DNA from: Dipylidium caninum
Lineage: Eukaryota > Platyhelminthes > Cestoda > Cyclophyllidea > Dipylidiidae
Assembly (NCBI GenBank): GCA_017562135.1
Contig: QEYB01001046.1
Location: forward strand, 1,922,001 to 1,986,000
DNA length: 64,000 nucleotides
Reading direction: 5' to 3'
Part shown: positions 52,920-64,000 of the stretch, in pieces
Position numbering within the stretch: position 1 is the stretch's first letter
Layout of the letters: each line of letters starts with the position of its first letter
Notes under the pieces: generated by a model
What the model was told of the DNA's origin: nothing
What the model saw: the letters and a program-made list of their open reading frames with translations, nothing else
The model's database searches: none
Translations under genes and position numbers: made by a program

Positions 52920-55900
52920 TTAATGTGAGGGTGCATTCATGCTGTTGACGCTCGTCTCGAGGTGGTCTCCCACAAACTTGGTCTTAAATTGTTCCGGGAG
53001 AGGGTACTCGACCTGCAAAGAATGAAGTCCTTGAGAATCTTTCTTGAAGATATCCGTAGTAACTCCCTAGCAAACTTACAAATTCCCCGTCACCCTTGGG
53101 CACGAGAATGTTCATTTCAGACGACTTCGCCGTAATTATGTCAGCGTCTTTCGACTCCTCGCTCAGGTAAACATGACAGCCATCGGTTTTATCAATGTTA
53201 ATGGTTGGCATCGAGCCAGTTACCTATAGACGAAAAGGTGAAACAACCGAATTGTCATCAGAGAATTTGAGGACGACTAAGTAGACGATTATCTACCTGT
53301 ACGTGAGCGCCCTGGCAGTTAATAATATCCACACAGGAAATAACACTATCGAAAAGGAGGGAGGTGTTCTTGCAACTGTCTAAAATCCAGAGGTAACAGT
53401 TTATTCATGTGTCGAAAATATGGTTCTTTTTCTGGCGACTACCATTTAAGCCTAGTCCTTGAGAGATTTTCGGACCCTGGGGTTTCAACTGGTGGGTTCT
53501 GACAAATCGAGTCAAAAGGCGAAGAGATGTGTTTTGAGATTGGACTATCGTTACTTTTTATAGAAGGGAAAGTTGAATCCTATAAACTTATCTGTGAGCC
53601 TGGGTTGAACAAAAAAAGTAAAAGGCGTAAGCTACAACGGTTAAACTACACTTTGTCAAGTAAGTGGGTAAGAAAGTGCCCAAAAACAGGGAGAAACCCA
53701 CCCAAAACGATCGAATTCAGTTTGCCTTTGACTTGTACAACACTGTCGACGCATTTAAAGATGTAAACAGTCTCCTTTTTTTCTTTTGCCTCAACTGTAA
53801 TTTCTCGGTTTCCCACGTAGTTTTCCTGCATTTCGAAAAAATTCCAAAATCAGTAAGAAAGCCTATAACTATGAAATCTAGCCTAGTTTATTTATAAATC
53901 TACAACTGAACTGTAGTCTTTCGTGTTCCCAAGACTTGGCGTAGTTCCGTGTTTTTGGCCTTAACAACAGTGAATTCACCGAGAGCTTATTTCAAGCCTG
54001 TGACACACGGAATACCTATACATAATACACGCGATCACCATAATACTCCCGCAAATCTTTCCTATTTTCGCCTAATTTGTTTTCATCGAAAGATCAAAAA
54101 ACAGTAACCAAGGTAATGTATTCTTGTAAGGCTATCATTAAGCAAACAAGTTAAGAAAAAAATAACAATACGATAAACACGGGTCTAGTTGCCACTCATC
54201 CTATCGCGTTGATTTGTTCCTTGTTTTTACATGGCTATCCAGACGATTGGCAGCTAGTCAAGCCTAACGCCACTCAAACATCCGCGAATGAAATGCAGAA
54301 TTAAAAACGATGGGAGTTCAAGAATTTCGAGTGCCGACGACTTACCACAAGCCACTTGTTGCCGGCAAACTGTAGTTTAGGTTCTGGGCGGCTCGTTTTT
54401 CGTTGATCAGGGCGCGCAGGAATGGCAGGCGCGACTGGTTTCTTGGACATCAAGGGAGCGGCGGTGCGCAGCTCAGGATTCTTATGAGTTTTCATATCGT
54501 CGGTGACCTTGCGAAGGGCCTTACTTACCTCGTCGCCACGGTTGATTTCTGCAAATAGGGCTTGAGTGTCGGGTCCTGATGGCTGGGAGAATAAAATAGT
54601 TCAAAAGGAAAGGGAGCAGCTTTACAATCACTCCCGACCGGCATATTTTATGGGTGCTAAGATACAATGGCAAGATAATTTATTGTAGGATGTTGAGATT
54701 TTAATTATATTTGCGTATTTTTAGAACGAGCCTTTTGGTGTGAGGGCGGAGTGGGTCAATATGGCGCCACAAATAAAAGCACAAAACTATGATGCTTTGC
54801 TTGGGATGGATGCGAGCCACAACGATCGGTGTGCACGCACACACGTCGGGGTAACACCGAAATGCTGCATGGTTGGTTAGCGTCGTGCCCCAAGGGCGCA
54901 TTTAATGATTCACAAACTGCAAACGCAAAATCCAAACACACAGTTATGGTCAAGTCAGGTCATGAAAAAAAGAGATTATGATTAAAAAAGGGTTCACCTT
55001 AGGCGCATGCCCATCTCAGTGATGCGAAAACCGCTTTTAGTAGTACAAGAATGAGGCATTGCAGGAGAAAGGACAGTATAAAATTCCATATTCGCATAGT
55101 TGAGAAAGTATGAGTGGGCACAAATAGCTCATGGTGGAATCAAAATGGTTGCCAAATCCTAAATACACCAAGCAGAAGCCTTATGTACATTTTGGGTGTA
55201 GGCCTTGAAGGTGGAAGTGGAAAAAGATTCCATAAACAGCATCATTAAAAATTTGTCAAGACCGGAAATGTTAATTTTTAACGCCAAAACCATAGTCAGG
55301 TTTCGCGATAAGAGCCGCTTATAAGATATTCGAGGTAGATAGTAGTTAAAATAATCTGTAAGTGAAGAGATGGACGCTTCGAAAGTTAAATGCAATATTT
55401 TGTTCTGCACTTGCATTTTTGCTATGATCATTTAGATCAATAATTGCTAACTAATAAATTTCAAGGTAATTCACGAAAAGCTGTCATTTTACGGTGATCT
55501 AAATGATTTAAAGTAAACGATCCCCAAGCTCAATACTTAAACACAGATAGTCATAAAATGTATAAACGAGGAATGTTGAATGTAATTGACGAATAACAGG
55601 TAATGCCCTAAAAATTTATTTGTACGAAAACCAATTATATTTGCATATTTGTTGTGCATAAACCCAGTTTTAAACACTCCGTAATTAATTTACAGATATG
55701 ATCGAAATAAAACGCAGAATCTCATTTTGCACTATTAGATAAGACTGTAAACAAACCAGATGAGCGAGTAAAGCAAAAAATAAAAGACTTAAATTCAAAC
55801 AGCATTTAAGTTACCAAGATAAATCAACCACTCGCGTGAGAAAAGAGCATGCTGACGCTTCGGTTCTTAATAATACATACTCATGTAGTCTTCACCAGGA

Positions 55901-57311
55901 AAGTAATGTATACTTAAAAATAACTAGGGATGAGTTTTTATTCGATGCATAATCAGCCTTGATAAGTAACGAATTAGAATCCTAACAGTGAGTACTTTTC
56001 CTCAAATATGAATTAGAAAATTAAAATATTGAAAATGTCATTATATGCAAAGCCTTCGAAACCGTTCACTAATTATCTTCCCTAGATGTATGAAACTCGA
56101 CAATGGCTAACGAGGCAACAAAAGGAAGCAGAGGTCTATTAGATAATCCACATTCAATTTCACAAAATAACCACTAAACTGTAAAAAAATCCCGCGAACC
56201 GGCTATAAAATAACGATCTTGACAACGATTGAAAACAAAATTTCCTTGTCGATAGTCAATAAGAATTTTCCGACACAAAAATTACAGCATATAAGATGTG
56301 ATGTGGGGACTTACTTTCGAGCATAAAGGGGCAGGAACTGGGGAGGTGGAGGGGGTGGTGGGGGTGGGGGACCACTAACAGCGCTACTGGACTGTCCCCA
56401 TGTCAATCCTCCAGGATAGTGCGCTTTCGTGAACGCTTTCAGCTGATTCCATACATCTAACAGTGCATGCACCCACTGCACATGCGTATCGTCTCTGTAA
56501 ATTCGAGAAGGAGAAAAACTACATAGTGAAAACGTTTTTTCATAATGTTACGCATTGAAGTTATTAATGCTACGAGAATAAAGATAACACCAAATATGTA
56601 CCATACTAAGCTATAGAAAAAAAGTGATTTGAAAGAACTCCTTGGTTAGGCTTTAAAAAACTACCCTATATCAGCATTTCCAGGAGAAATGTGCTTCTGA
56701 ACTCACTTTCCTTTAAACTCCTTCAATATCCGGTTAGTATAAAATTTGCCCGACTCGACCATCTCGTCGATAAATTTATTTGGTGAATCAGGCTAAAAAA
56801 TGTACCATTAATCATAAGAAAAGAAAAATTACCGTGGCCACCCAACCCAAAGCAGAAACAGATTCGGCGACCGCAGACAAATGATTGAACTCAGGACTTT
56901 TCCGATTATTGTCCTTAAATTCAGTAACTTTGACAATAGCATCAGAACAGGGTTTAAGGACAGCCGAGAGTTGGGAGTCAGCTGGCTTTGACATAGTGGC
57001 CGCTGATTTCAAAAAACTGGATTCGGCTTTGAAGGCCGCGATTAGTAAGTCACACTAAAAGGTCTCTTAGACAAAATCGATCGTTTTACCTGTTCGCCTA
57101 CATCTGCACTGATTTTTGAGCTTAAGGAGAACAGCTTTCGAAGCGGGTCATCAATGATGTTTTCGAAAGACGACATAGTAGAAGGATAACAGCGTTGTTC
57201 AATGCTGTTATTAACAAAAGACGGTTTGCTTATTTTTTCCCGTATTATCGCTGTCTCCAAGCGGTCGGCTATGCTTTCAAGACGTTCTACAAGTTTTGTT
57301 AACTTATCCAT
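52920..57311 (-). CDS. CAP1: Adenylyl cyclase-associated protein (CAP/Srv2), nearly complete, 9 exons found
   Basis: CAP recycles actin monomers with cofilin and binds adenylyl cyclase in some lineages. Exons: 57090-57311, 56833-57054, 56707-56792, 56315-56494, 54346-54582, 53702-53825, 53297-53379, 53080-53223, 52920-53012. Domains in order: N-terminal oligomerisation helix ([14 protein letters not shown]), helical folded domain ([37 protein letters not shown]), a polyproline stretch, the WH2-like segment ([27 protein letters not shown]), then the beta-helical CARP domain ([46 protein letters not shown]) and the closing PLPEQFKT. Joins are phase-consistent except between 56315 and 54582, where the sum is off by one base in three: a small exon in that 1.7-kb intron (length 3n+1) is probably missed. 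Found exons give about 463 codons (human CAP1 is about 475). Confidence 0.97.
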
Positions 57312-59088
57312 TATATACCGGAAACAAATCCCAAAGGCTAAAGAGGTAGGTCCGCTAGGGATTAATCGCGTTCTGATTGGTTACTGAAATGTTATTGAAA
57401 ATGTAGGCAAGTGGAGGTATTAAAACAGAAAGTTCCATTCACATGTTATAATTTGCTTTTAATAAATCCGACAAGGGTTCCCAGGGTTAATAAGCTTTTG
57501 CAAGCCGCTTGAACCTTATGGAAGGGGGAAGAGTAATTTACTTTTTAACCGTTACGCGGACACCGTCTGGTGAAGAGTGCGCGTGTCCCTTTCCACTGAC
57601 AAACAAGACCGCATTAAGTTAGAACTGACTTAGACGCTAAGACAATGCAATTTCAAGTGAAATGACTTAATCCGTCCGTATTTCCTTCCTTGTTATGCTT
57701 AGACGCAGGTCATAAACTTAATCCTTCCATGCCTTATGCACATTCATATTCATGTCTTTTCCGTTCAGCTTGCCCAAGAAACAAAAAATTGACCAGTTAA
57801 ATGCCACTGCAGATGCATCTGATGGGCCAAGTATAAAAAGTACTTGTATATTCACCTGCCTTGATGTACATATATCGCAAGACAAAAATAAAAAATACAG
57901 CGAATATCTTTTTGATCACTTTTAAATTGGGTAAGATTCAAGGGTTTAATTATATCATGCTAAGAGTATGGCGTTAAGAAAAAATATAAAGCCCTCAAAA
58001 ATGTTAACAAGCCCTTATTAACAACTTTACACTTGCAAAATTCGCCGCGTTCCTTTTACAAGCAACAGCAGGCAACTTTCCAACTAATCAACACTCAAAG
58101 ATGCATGCATTATCTACCATCGACATAAATTTGATTTTCAATGAGTTCAAACCTGTGCGAGGAAGGCCTGTAGTAACAACATTCGAATTGTTACCGCTAT
58201 AAGTTTTCAGCGAATTGCAATTAATTCATCCAATACTCAGCAGATCTGACGACAAACCCAGTGGCGGCAAAAATAAACACGCATAGAACTTTGTATAATC
58301 AAGTTTCTGTCCTTACGTCTCGTACATTCTATCAATTCAGTAAGCATTTTTTCAGCGGCAAATTTTGGCGATAAGTCAAGTGAAAGAGCCGCCTTGCACA
58401 AAGTCAAATTGGCGTTCCTGAAAGTGTGATGAAGTGGTGGACCTAAATTAGTCATAATAGTAAAATAATAGAATTGGACCGTTTAAGCCAAGCGAAGCAA
58501 ACCACTTAAGCTAAAAAAACGATTTCGATGATGACACATGCGACTTAAATTCAGCTAACGAGTCCCCGGGTAAAGTGCATTATGGGTTCTAGAACGATGA
58601 AGGGCATCGCCAGCGAACGCTTTACTCGTCAAGTTTTGATCTGTGCCTTACAAATGCGCCGTTTTATTAGAGGTAAATAGTGGACAGGCCAAATCACATA
58701 TTGTGTAGCCGGTGTGTCTCTTCCCGTATTTTATTAACGCCTCATAACAGAGTTTTATTAAATGGTTTTTTTAAGAATCATAGAAAGTTTGGGGATGTAT
58801 ATGGGTTTACACGTGTATTTCATATAAAATATATTTTTAAAGATTACCAACTGTTAGTTTAAATGCATCAACGAAAATGCAATATAATCAAACCATTTAT
58901 TTGAACGCCGCCTGCTGCTCTTGTTATCACCGCTCGACTGCATCATTTAGGTTCTCTTTTATGGGAACCTCATGTATTCCTTCGAGTTAAACTCTGTTAC
59001 ATTTTGAGCGTTTAATCAGACTTATCCGACGTTTTTGCGTGGTTACCATGGTATAATTTCTTGTCTTCGAACTCAATTCGGCCTCCTT
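57312..59088. other. Intergenic region between CAP and the convertase exon
   Basis: AT-rich 1.8 kb between two divergently oriented genes, so promoters of both may lie here. Apart from the weak exon candidate 58317-58455, only short open frames without domains are present. Confidence 0.5.
58317..58455 (-). CDS. Candidate first coding exon of an unknown gene
   Basis: From ATG at 58455 the frame reads MTNLGPPLHHTF and then a plausible helical segment (TLCKAALSLDLSP, EKMLTELIECTRR), ending at a good donor (CGAGAC|gtaagg). No following exon could be matched before the CAP gene, and the family is not recognised. It could be a chance open frame. Confidence 0.25.
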
Positions 59089-59409
59089 ATGCCATCGTAT
59101 ATTTTTCACAAATTCTATTTAGCTGATACATCCAATAAAATCGTAACATCCTCTTACCCCATTTTTCGTCTTGGTGCGGCCGTCCCACTCCTGCTACTGA
59201 TGATGAATTTGGGTATATCTGCTCTAACATCGTCCCTCGATATTTCAAAGGAATATCAGCGTTCTTTGAATGAGTTTATGAAGAACCTTTCCTTACCACG
59301 GCATAAAATAGAAAAGCACTTCACGCCGTATTGGGCAGCTCAAATATATGGTGACGAAAATACTGCACAAGACCTAGCAGCCAAATATGGTTTCACTTAT
59401 CTCGGTGAA
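59089..59409 (+). CDS. PCSK: First coding exon of a furin-like proprotein convertase (rest beyond the window)
   Basis: Kexin/furin-type subtilases cleave prohormones and precursors at basic sites in the secretory pathway. This exon runs from ATG at 59089 to a good phase-0 donor (GGTGAA|gtaagc). It encodes a hydrophobic segment (AAVPLLLLMMNLGISAL) that can act as a signal or signal-anchor and then HFTPYWAAQIYGDENTAQDL and AAKYGFTYLGE, which aligns with the start of the furin prodomain (FTNTWAVRI ... ARKHGFLNLGQ). An internal start at the Met-Met of the hydrophobic segment would give a more usual signal peptide. The catalytic domain is not in the window; if the call is right the first intron exceeds 4.5 kb. 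Confidence 0.7.
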
Positions 59410-62400
59410 GTAAGCTAATACGCACTCTCAGATTGTTAAGATCGCCTATTGCTGAGGTTGCGATCTTGTTCTTATATTTGTAGACTAGTGTTGGTAAAAA
59501 AGTTTGTTCTGGAATATATTTCTTTAATGCAAATTTCTCATCAATCTGATTTACTTATTCTTCGATATTTTAGATTTACCTTCAACAACCCTTCTGTTCA
59601 TTTTATTAATGCGTTAATTCAGTTCACCAATCAGTGATATATATTTTCCTTGATTTCTCTGTTTCTACCTTATACATCACTTGTCTGCCCCATTTATTTA
59701 GCAATAATGTGTTTGCTTCTATTGTACCGAAAAAGGTTACATTGTTTCTCCAACGTGGACTTCGATTTCCACACTTTCTCTGGATATTTCATTTCTAGAT
59801 TATGCCTGGAATTTATTACTTCAAACATCGAAGAGTAGCAAAACGCTCCCTTCATCAAAACGTATTCCACCAAAGGCAATTGTACTTCGATCCGAAAGTT
59901 AGTCCACATTTTTCAACCTTATTTTTTTGAGTCTAATTTTAAGTCACACAGTCTATGCCTAATGCATGGTAACTGAAGAATTTGAACGAGGACTATCATT
60001 TTCTCCCATTCCTAACAATTCTCCGATTTGTACGCTCCCCGATTCATTATTTATTTACCAACCTAACTTCACACTTATTCTGTTCTAAATATCCAATCTT
60101 TCAACTCTCTTCCCGATTCACAGTGATCAACATTAGCATCTAATTACATTTTTTAAGCGACACCTCTTAAATTTGCTTATAGCAATATAAATGCCGCAGA
60201 TATTTAGGCTGTGAAAATTATTAAAGTGACGTTATGTTTTCTCGTCAATAGGGGCACCTCATTCATTCCTTTACGATGCCATGAAGTCATTTGCCTATTT
60301 GATATAAAGCCAAATTCGCGGCCTGAATTCAAATTAAATTTAAAAATAACTCATTACTGTTTGTTTACTTCCAAGAACATATCTGAAAGGCAGTCTATGA
60401 CAAAAAGTGACCGCTCTAAATTCTATCAGTGGGGTTTAGTAATGAACATCACCCTGCAAGGGGAATGTCTGACCCCAGTTATTGATCGCTCTCCCCCTCA
60501 ATCTGCCTGTCCCCTGGCGTTTCACCATATCTGTGCAGTTACAGGCCGTGATGTGACCTGCTTGTTTCACCGTCTTCTCCTTAAAAGAAAAATAGCTTCG
60601 GCAACTTTGTGTCGTGGCCACTGTCTTACTAGTTTTTTGTAGTTTTTAGTGGTTAAGTTTATTGCATTAGACGTGGCAACTACTGGACCAGTCCATCTAA
60701 CATTTTTATGAACCATCAAAAAGGGAGGATTTGCTGGCAGAGGTGAATTCACTCTAATCTCCTTAAACAATTGTGTCAGAGACTTAGTTTGTAAGGGTTG
60801 GGGCGAATGTTCTTTGCAAATGGTAAAAAATTGCTATACCTTTAGTAAATTTTCATATAATTTCTTGTCTACAATTCATGCGCCTTTCAGATGTCTGCGT
60901 TATTTTCCTATTTTATTTTAAATTGTCGGTTGCATAGTGGCATCGCAGGATCAAGCTCCTTTTCTTGTGTTGACTGAATCCACAAGTAGTCGTATATTTT
61001 TAAGCATGGCAGCTTTGACTGCTTTAATTTAAGGCTCTCATTGTTTTAACAAGTCACTATATTCTTATTGTTTTAACCTTACCAAGTGTTTTTACAATTA
61101 ACTCCAACTAACCCCCCCCTGTTTCCCCCCATCTTTTTTCCATGAAAAAGAGGAGGAACTTCTTTTATTTTTCTAACTGTATTTCTTTACATAAGACGAA
61201 AATGTGAACCCATATTTATAAAGTTTCATTTCAACTTGTTTGGTTTAACAAATAACGACCGGGGCCCCTGTTTGGAAGAAATAGAGGTCTTCCGCCCGTC
61301 CACTGCTACTGAACGGATATTTGAACAAGATAATTTCGCTCCGTTTGCCTTTTTGTGAGCCTCTTTGTCATTGTCTAACTCTTCATTCATTTTATTTAAC
61401 CTTAGGTTGCCATTAAATCCAATCAAAGTAGGTATGTTGTCTTCTGCCAAAAGACTTGATTCTTAGTGAACCTCTGAGAGAGGCATAGAAATAAGTATAT
61501 CACTGCGGGAAAAAATTTATATCTTCTGGAGACTTCTTGTAATTTTTCTAATTTTTTTATCCCACATTTAAAAGGGAGAGGGGGGGGGGGCGTAAACTGA
61601 ATTCTGTGCTATGGACGCATGTATTTCACCATGTTAGCTTGAGAGGGTTATGAGACTAAACTAACGTGTCTCCGTCTTTCGTTAATAACGGATATGCTTT
61701 CTTTTACACTCTGGTGTTTCGGTGGTTTCAGGTACAATTCTCCACGCTTTTCCAAAATCCCCGTTTTTATCTCGCATTTGTATTTGCTCCCTTTAATCAT
61801 TTATGAATTTTTTTCGGTTTCTTACGCCTGTTGTGTCGTAATCTGGGGAAATCAACGGTTTTTTCCCATCTCCATCCCTCAAATTGTTTTCACCAAGGCA
61901 AGCCTTTGAATGCCCCCACTCTACCCCCTTTTTGTGTAGCCTTAAGTGGCGGGAGCCACAATTCAACTCTATTCGACCGCATCATTTGAGGTGTAATTCA
62001 AGACAGCTCGTACCCACCCCCACCCACTCTATGCTGTCCGCGCACCTTCCGTCTCAGTGGGAAAGAGTGCCCCGTGGCAATGACAGCATAACTTATTGCA
62101 ATTAGTGTCATCGTCAAAGGTGCTCATCATTTATGCGTCCACCTATATTGTTGGTACGAACCAGTATCTAGGCTTTTTCTTCCCCTAATTTCTGCTAGAC
62201 CTGCTTAATATACACCATCCCATCTTCCATAGTATTTGCCCGCTTCATTGCTTCGATGGAATGTCAGTTGCATTTTATGTTCCCTGGTTGTTATGGCAAG
62301 TATCTTAGATACGCCTTTGTCGCCTTTCGATTCCGCCTCCAAATTACTGACTCGACAGCCCACTTAAAATGCGTGATTGCGGATTTAAACAACCAAATCC

Positions 62401-64000
62401 CATCCAGTTCTAAATGCCCCAACCGACGGGGTATCACAATTCTCTGCTAATTCAACCCTACGAGCCTAACAGCATTCCCATTACGATGTCTGAAAATTTG
62501 ATCTGAGGTAAAGGGGATGGTGGGATTTTCGGGACTCGTTTTGACCATCGTCTGGCGGACATAGTCGAGTAGCAATATATCAGCGAGCCGAGTTGCGACC
62601 TTCATCGCACCAGACAATCGTTAGCGTCGAATCCCGCTGATCTTGTCCCGTCTGCATTTCGGGGCATCATAGCTTACCTCGGCACTGTATGCGTCCATTA
62701 GGTGCCTAAAGTAGCCCTTTTCTGAGTTACGATTCAAATTTGAACTTCAGCATCTCTTTACTTCTACTTATATCGGCCTAGCGCCCGAGCTCCCTCCAAG
62801 TACATTGGCGGGCCCAGAAAGGCTGGCGTAAATGTGCTAATACCTTGCAAAAGGGCCGTGGACTACCACGGGGGTCGACAGTGGGTCACGATGGAGTGGG
62901 GGCTCTTGTCCTGTCGCATATCCTCGAAACATGATCAAACTCACATGCTGCTGTGGGGACCTAGCCTCCTCCCTCTTATGAATGCCACCGTGTAGAGGCC
63001 CTCACATTTTTATTAGCTTTTAGCAGACACCCTATGCGATGATTATTCTTTGTTTGATAACAAAGTTGTTGGATGGAACACTAATGTGTCCCTTTGGTCT
63101 GAGCCCCCCTTCTACGGTGGAAGGGGTAAAATCTCGGCGGTATAGTTAGTTTCCGGTCAGAGGGCTTCTAACAGTTAATTAGAACAACAACCTTATTTTG
63201 TTCTATTAAAGTCACCCACATTCCGCCACATCCGCTCCACGTGTGTACGTGTGTATGCGCCGTTTGACCGGATGGAGGAAGCTCATTCCCCTCCGCTATG
63301 AACGGTCAAAATTACATGACTGCGCCGCGCAACTATTACCACTGCTGCATGCTGGCCGCCCATATGTGGTCAACTTTTCAAGCATAATCAGCACTTATCC
63401 TTGTCTTCTGGCGGTGGAAATCCCAGACAGAAGAGTTTAGTACGGCCTGTCTTCCTATTGCCTGACCTCGTGTCCAAAGGACATAAAAATTCTTCTCCGC
63501 CGTCTTACTGGTTTGCGTGGAACTTTTTGAGGTGTTTATTCCGTGTGGTTGATTGTGCCTAGCGACTAAGAATATCTGACGAATCGTTTGTCTAAATATC
63601 ATTGTACAAATTTAAAAATGCGAAATGCATGCGAGGTCTCTAGTGATGTATCTTCTGCATGATTTCATGGCACCGCGCCGGGCCACCAGTAATCCCTTCG
63701 GGGGATGGATTGGGACGGGGGCACGAGTGCACTCTGCTGCTCTTCACCCACTCCTTTTCGGACGGACGAGGCTACGCCTCCCCAATTTCCGCCATCGACA
63801 TGAGTGACAGGTAGTGTGAAAGAGCTGACAACACCTAAATTTCCCACTTTATTTTGCCCTCCTTCAATGGTAGCTGAGCCTGCGACGCTGCGGTGGCAGA
63901 ATGCTGTGAGGTTTTTATTTAAAATGAGTCGCTGATCTCCTCGAAGACTCTAATCATGATAAAACAAAACATCGAATATGGCTTTTGAGTCTTAGTTTCT
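59410..64000. other. Probable first intron of the convertase gene; no exon recognised
   Basis: No frame continues the furin prodomain or shows the subtilase catalytic motifs. Open frames such as 60211-60642 and 62256-62450 lack domains. The minus-strand frame 61226-61450 is hydrophilic (NEELDNDKEAHKKAN) and has no splice or family support. A G run is at 61580-61590. The sequence is probably intronic, but an unrelated gene cannot be excluded. Confidence 0.45.

Noticed and set aside
61226..61450. Hydrophilic 74-codon minus-strand frame as a real exon
   Set aside because: No ATG at its start, no clear splice sites and no family resemblance.

Overview
The window is animal nuclear DNA: genes with many introns, GT-AG splice sites, no operons of bacterial type. 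Several introns are extremely short (about 32-41 nt), the coding density is low and protein families are ordinary metazoan ones. Together these fit a flatworm (Platyhelminthes), most likely a tapeworm. The species call is an inference from gene architecture, not from a database match.

Region by region. 1-2284 (minus): 5' part of an unrecognised secreted or receptor-like gene that runs off the left edge. 3289-5539 (minus): complete seven-exon KAT8/MOF histone acetyltransferase. 6734-14430 (plus): complete NSD-family H3K36 methyltransferase, about 17 exons, head-to-head with KAT8 over a 1.2-kb shared intergenic stretch. 14431-17951: mostly empty, with two weak coding-like fragments. 17952-18942 (minus): two-exon NXT1/p15 mRNA export factor. 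19244-21221 (minus): three-exon p24/TMED cargo receptor with an unusual Pro/Gln-rich N-terminal region. 21222-36925: large gene-poor stretch. 36926-38389 (plus): single-exon rhodopsin-like GPCR with a poly-Ala tail. 38390-51119: second gene-poor stretch. 51120-52671 (plus): four-exon NOP58 box C/D snoRNP core protein. 52920-57311 (minus): adenylyl cyclase-associated protein CAP, nine exons found and one probably missed. 58317-58455 (minus): weak candidate exon. 59089-59409 (plus): first exon of a furin-like proprotein convertase whose remaining exons lie to the right.

Functionally the window mixes chromatin writers (KAT8 for histone H4 acetylation, NSD for H3K36 methylation), RNA handling (NXT1 export, NOP58 rRNA modification), secretory pathway (TMED, proprotein convertase), actin turnover (CAP) and one signalling receptor. 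I see no bacterial defence, CRISPR, transposase or reverse transcriptase signature. The most unusual items are the TMED protein with its long Pro/Gln-rich ectodomain, the divergent GPCR, a possible box C/D snoRNA inside a NOP58 intron, a GC-AG intron in NSD, and AG directly before the ATG of both KAT8 and NSD, which could be spliced-leader acceptor sites.
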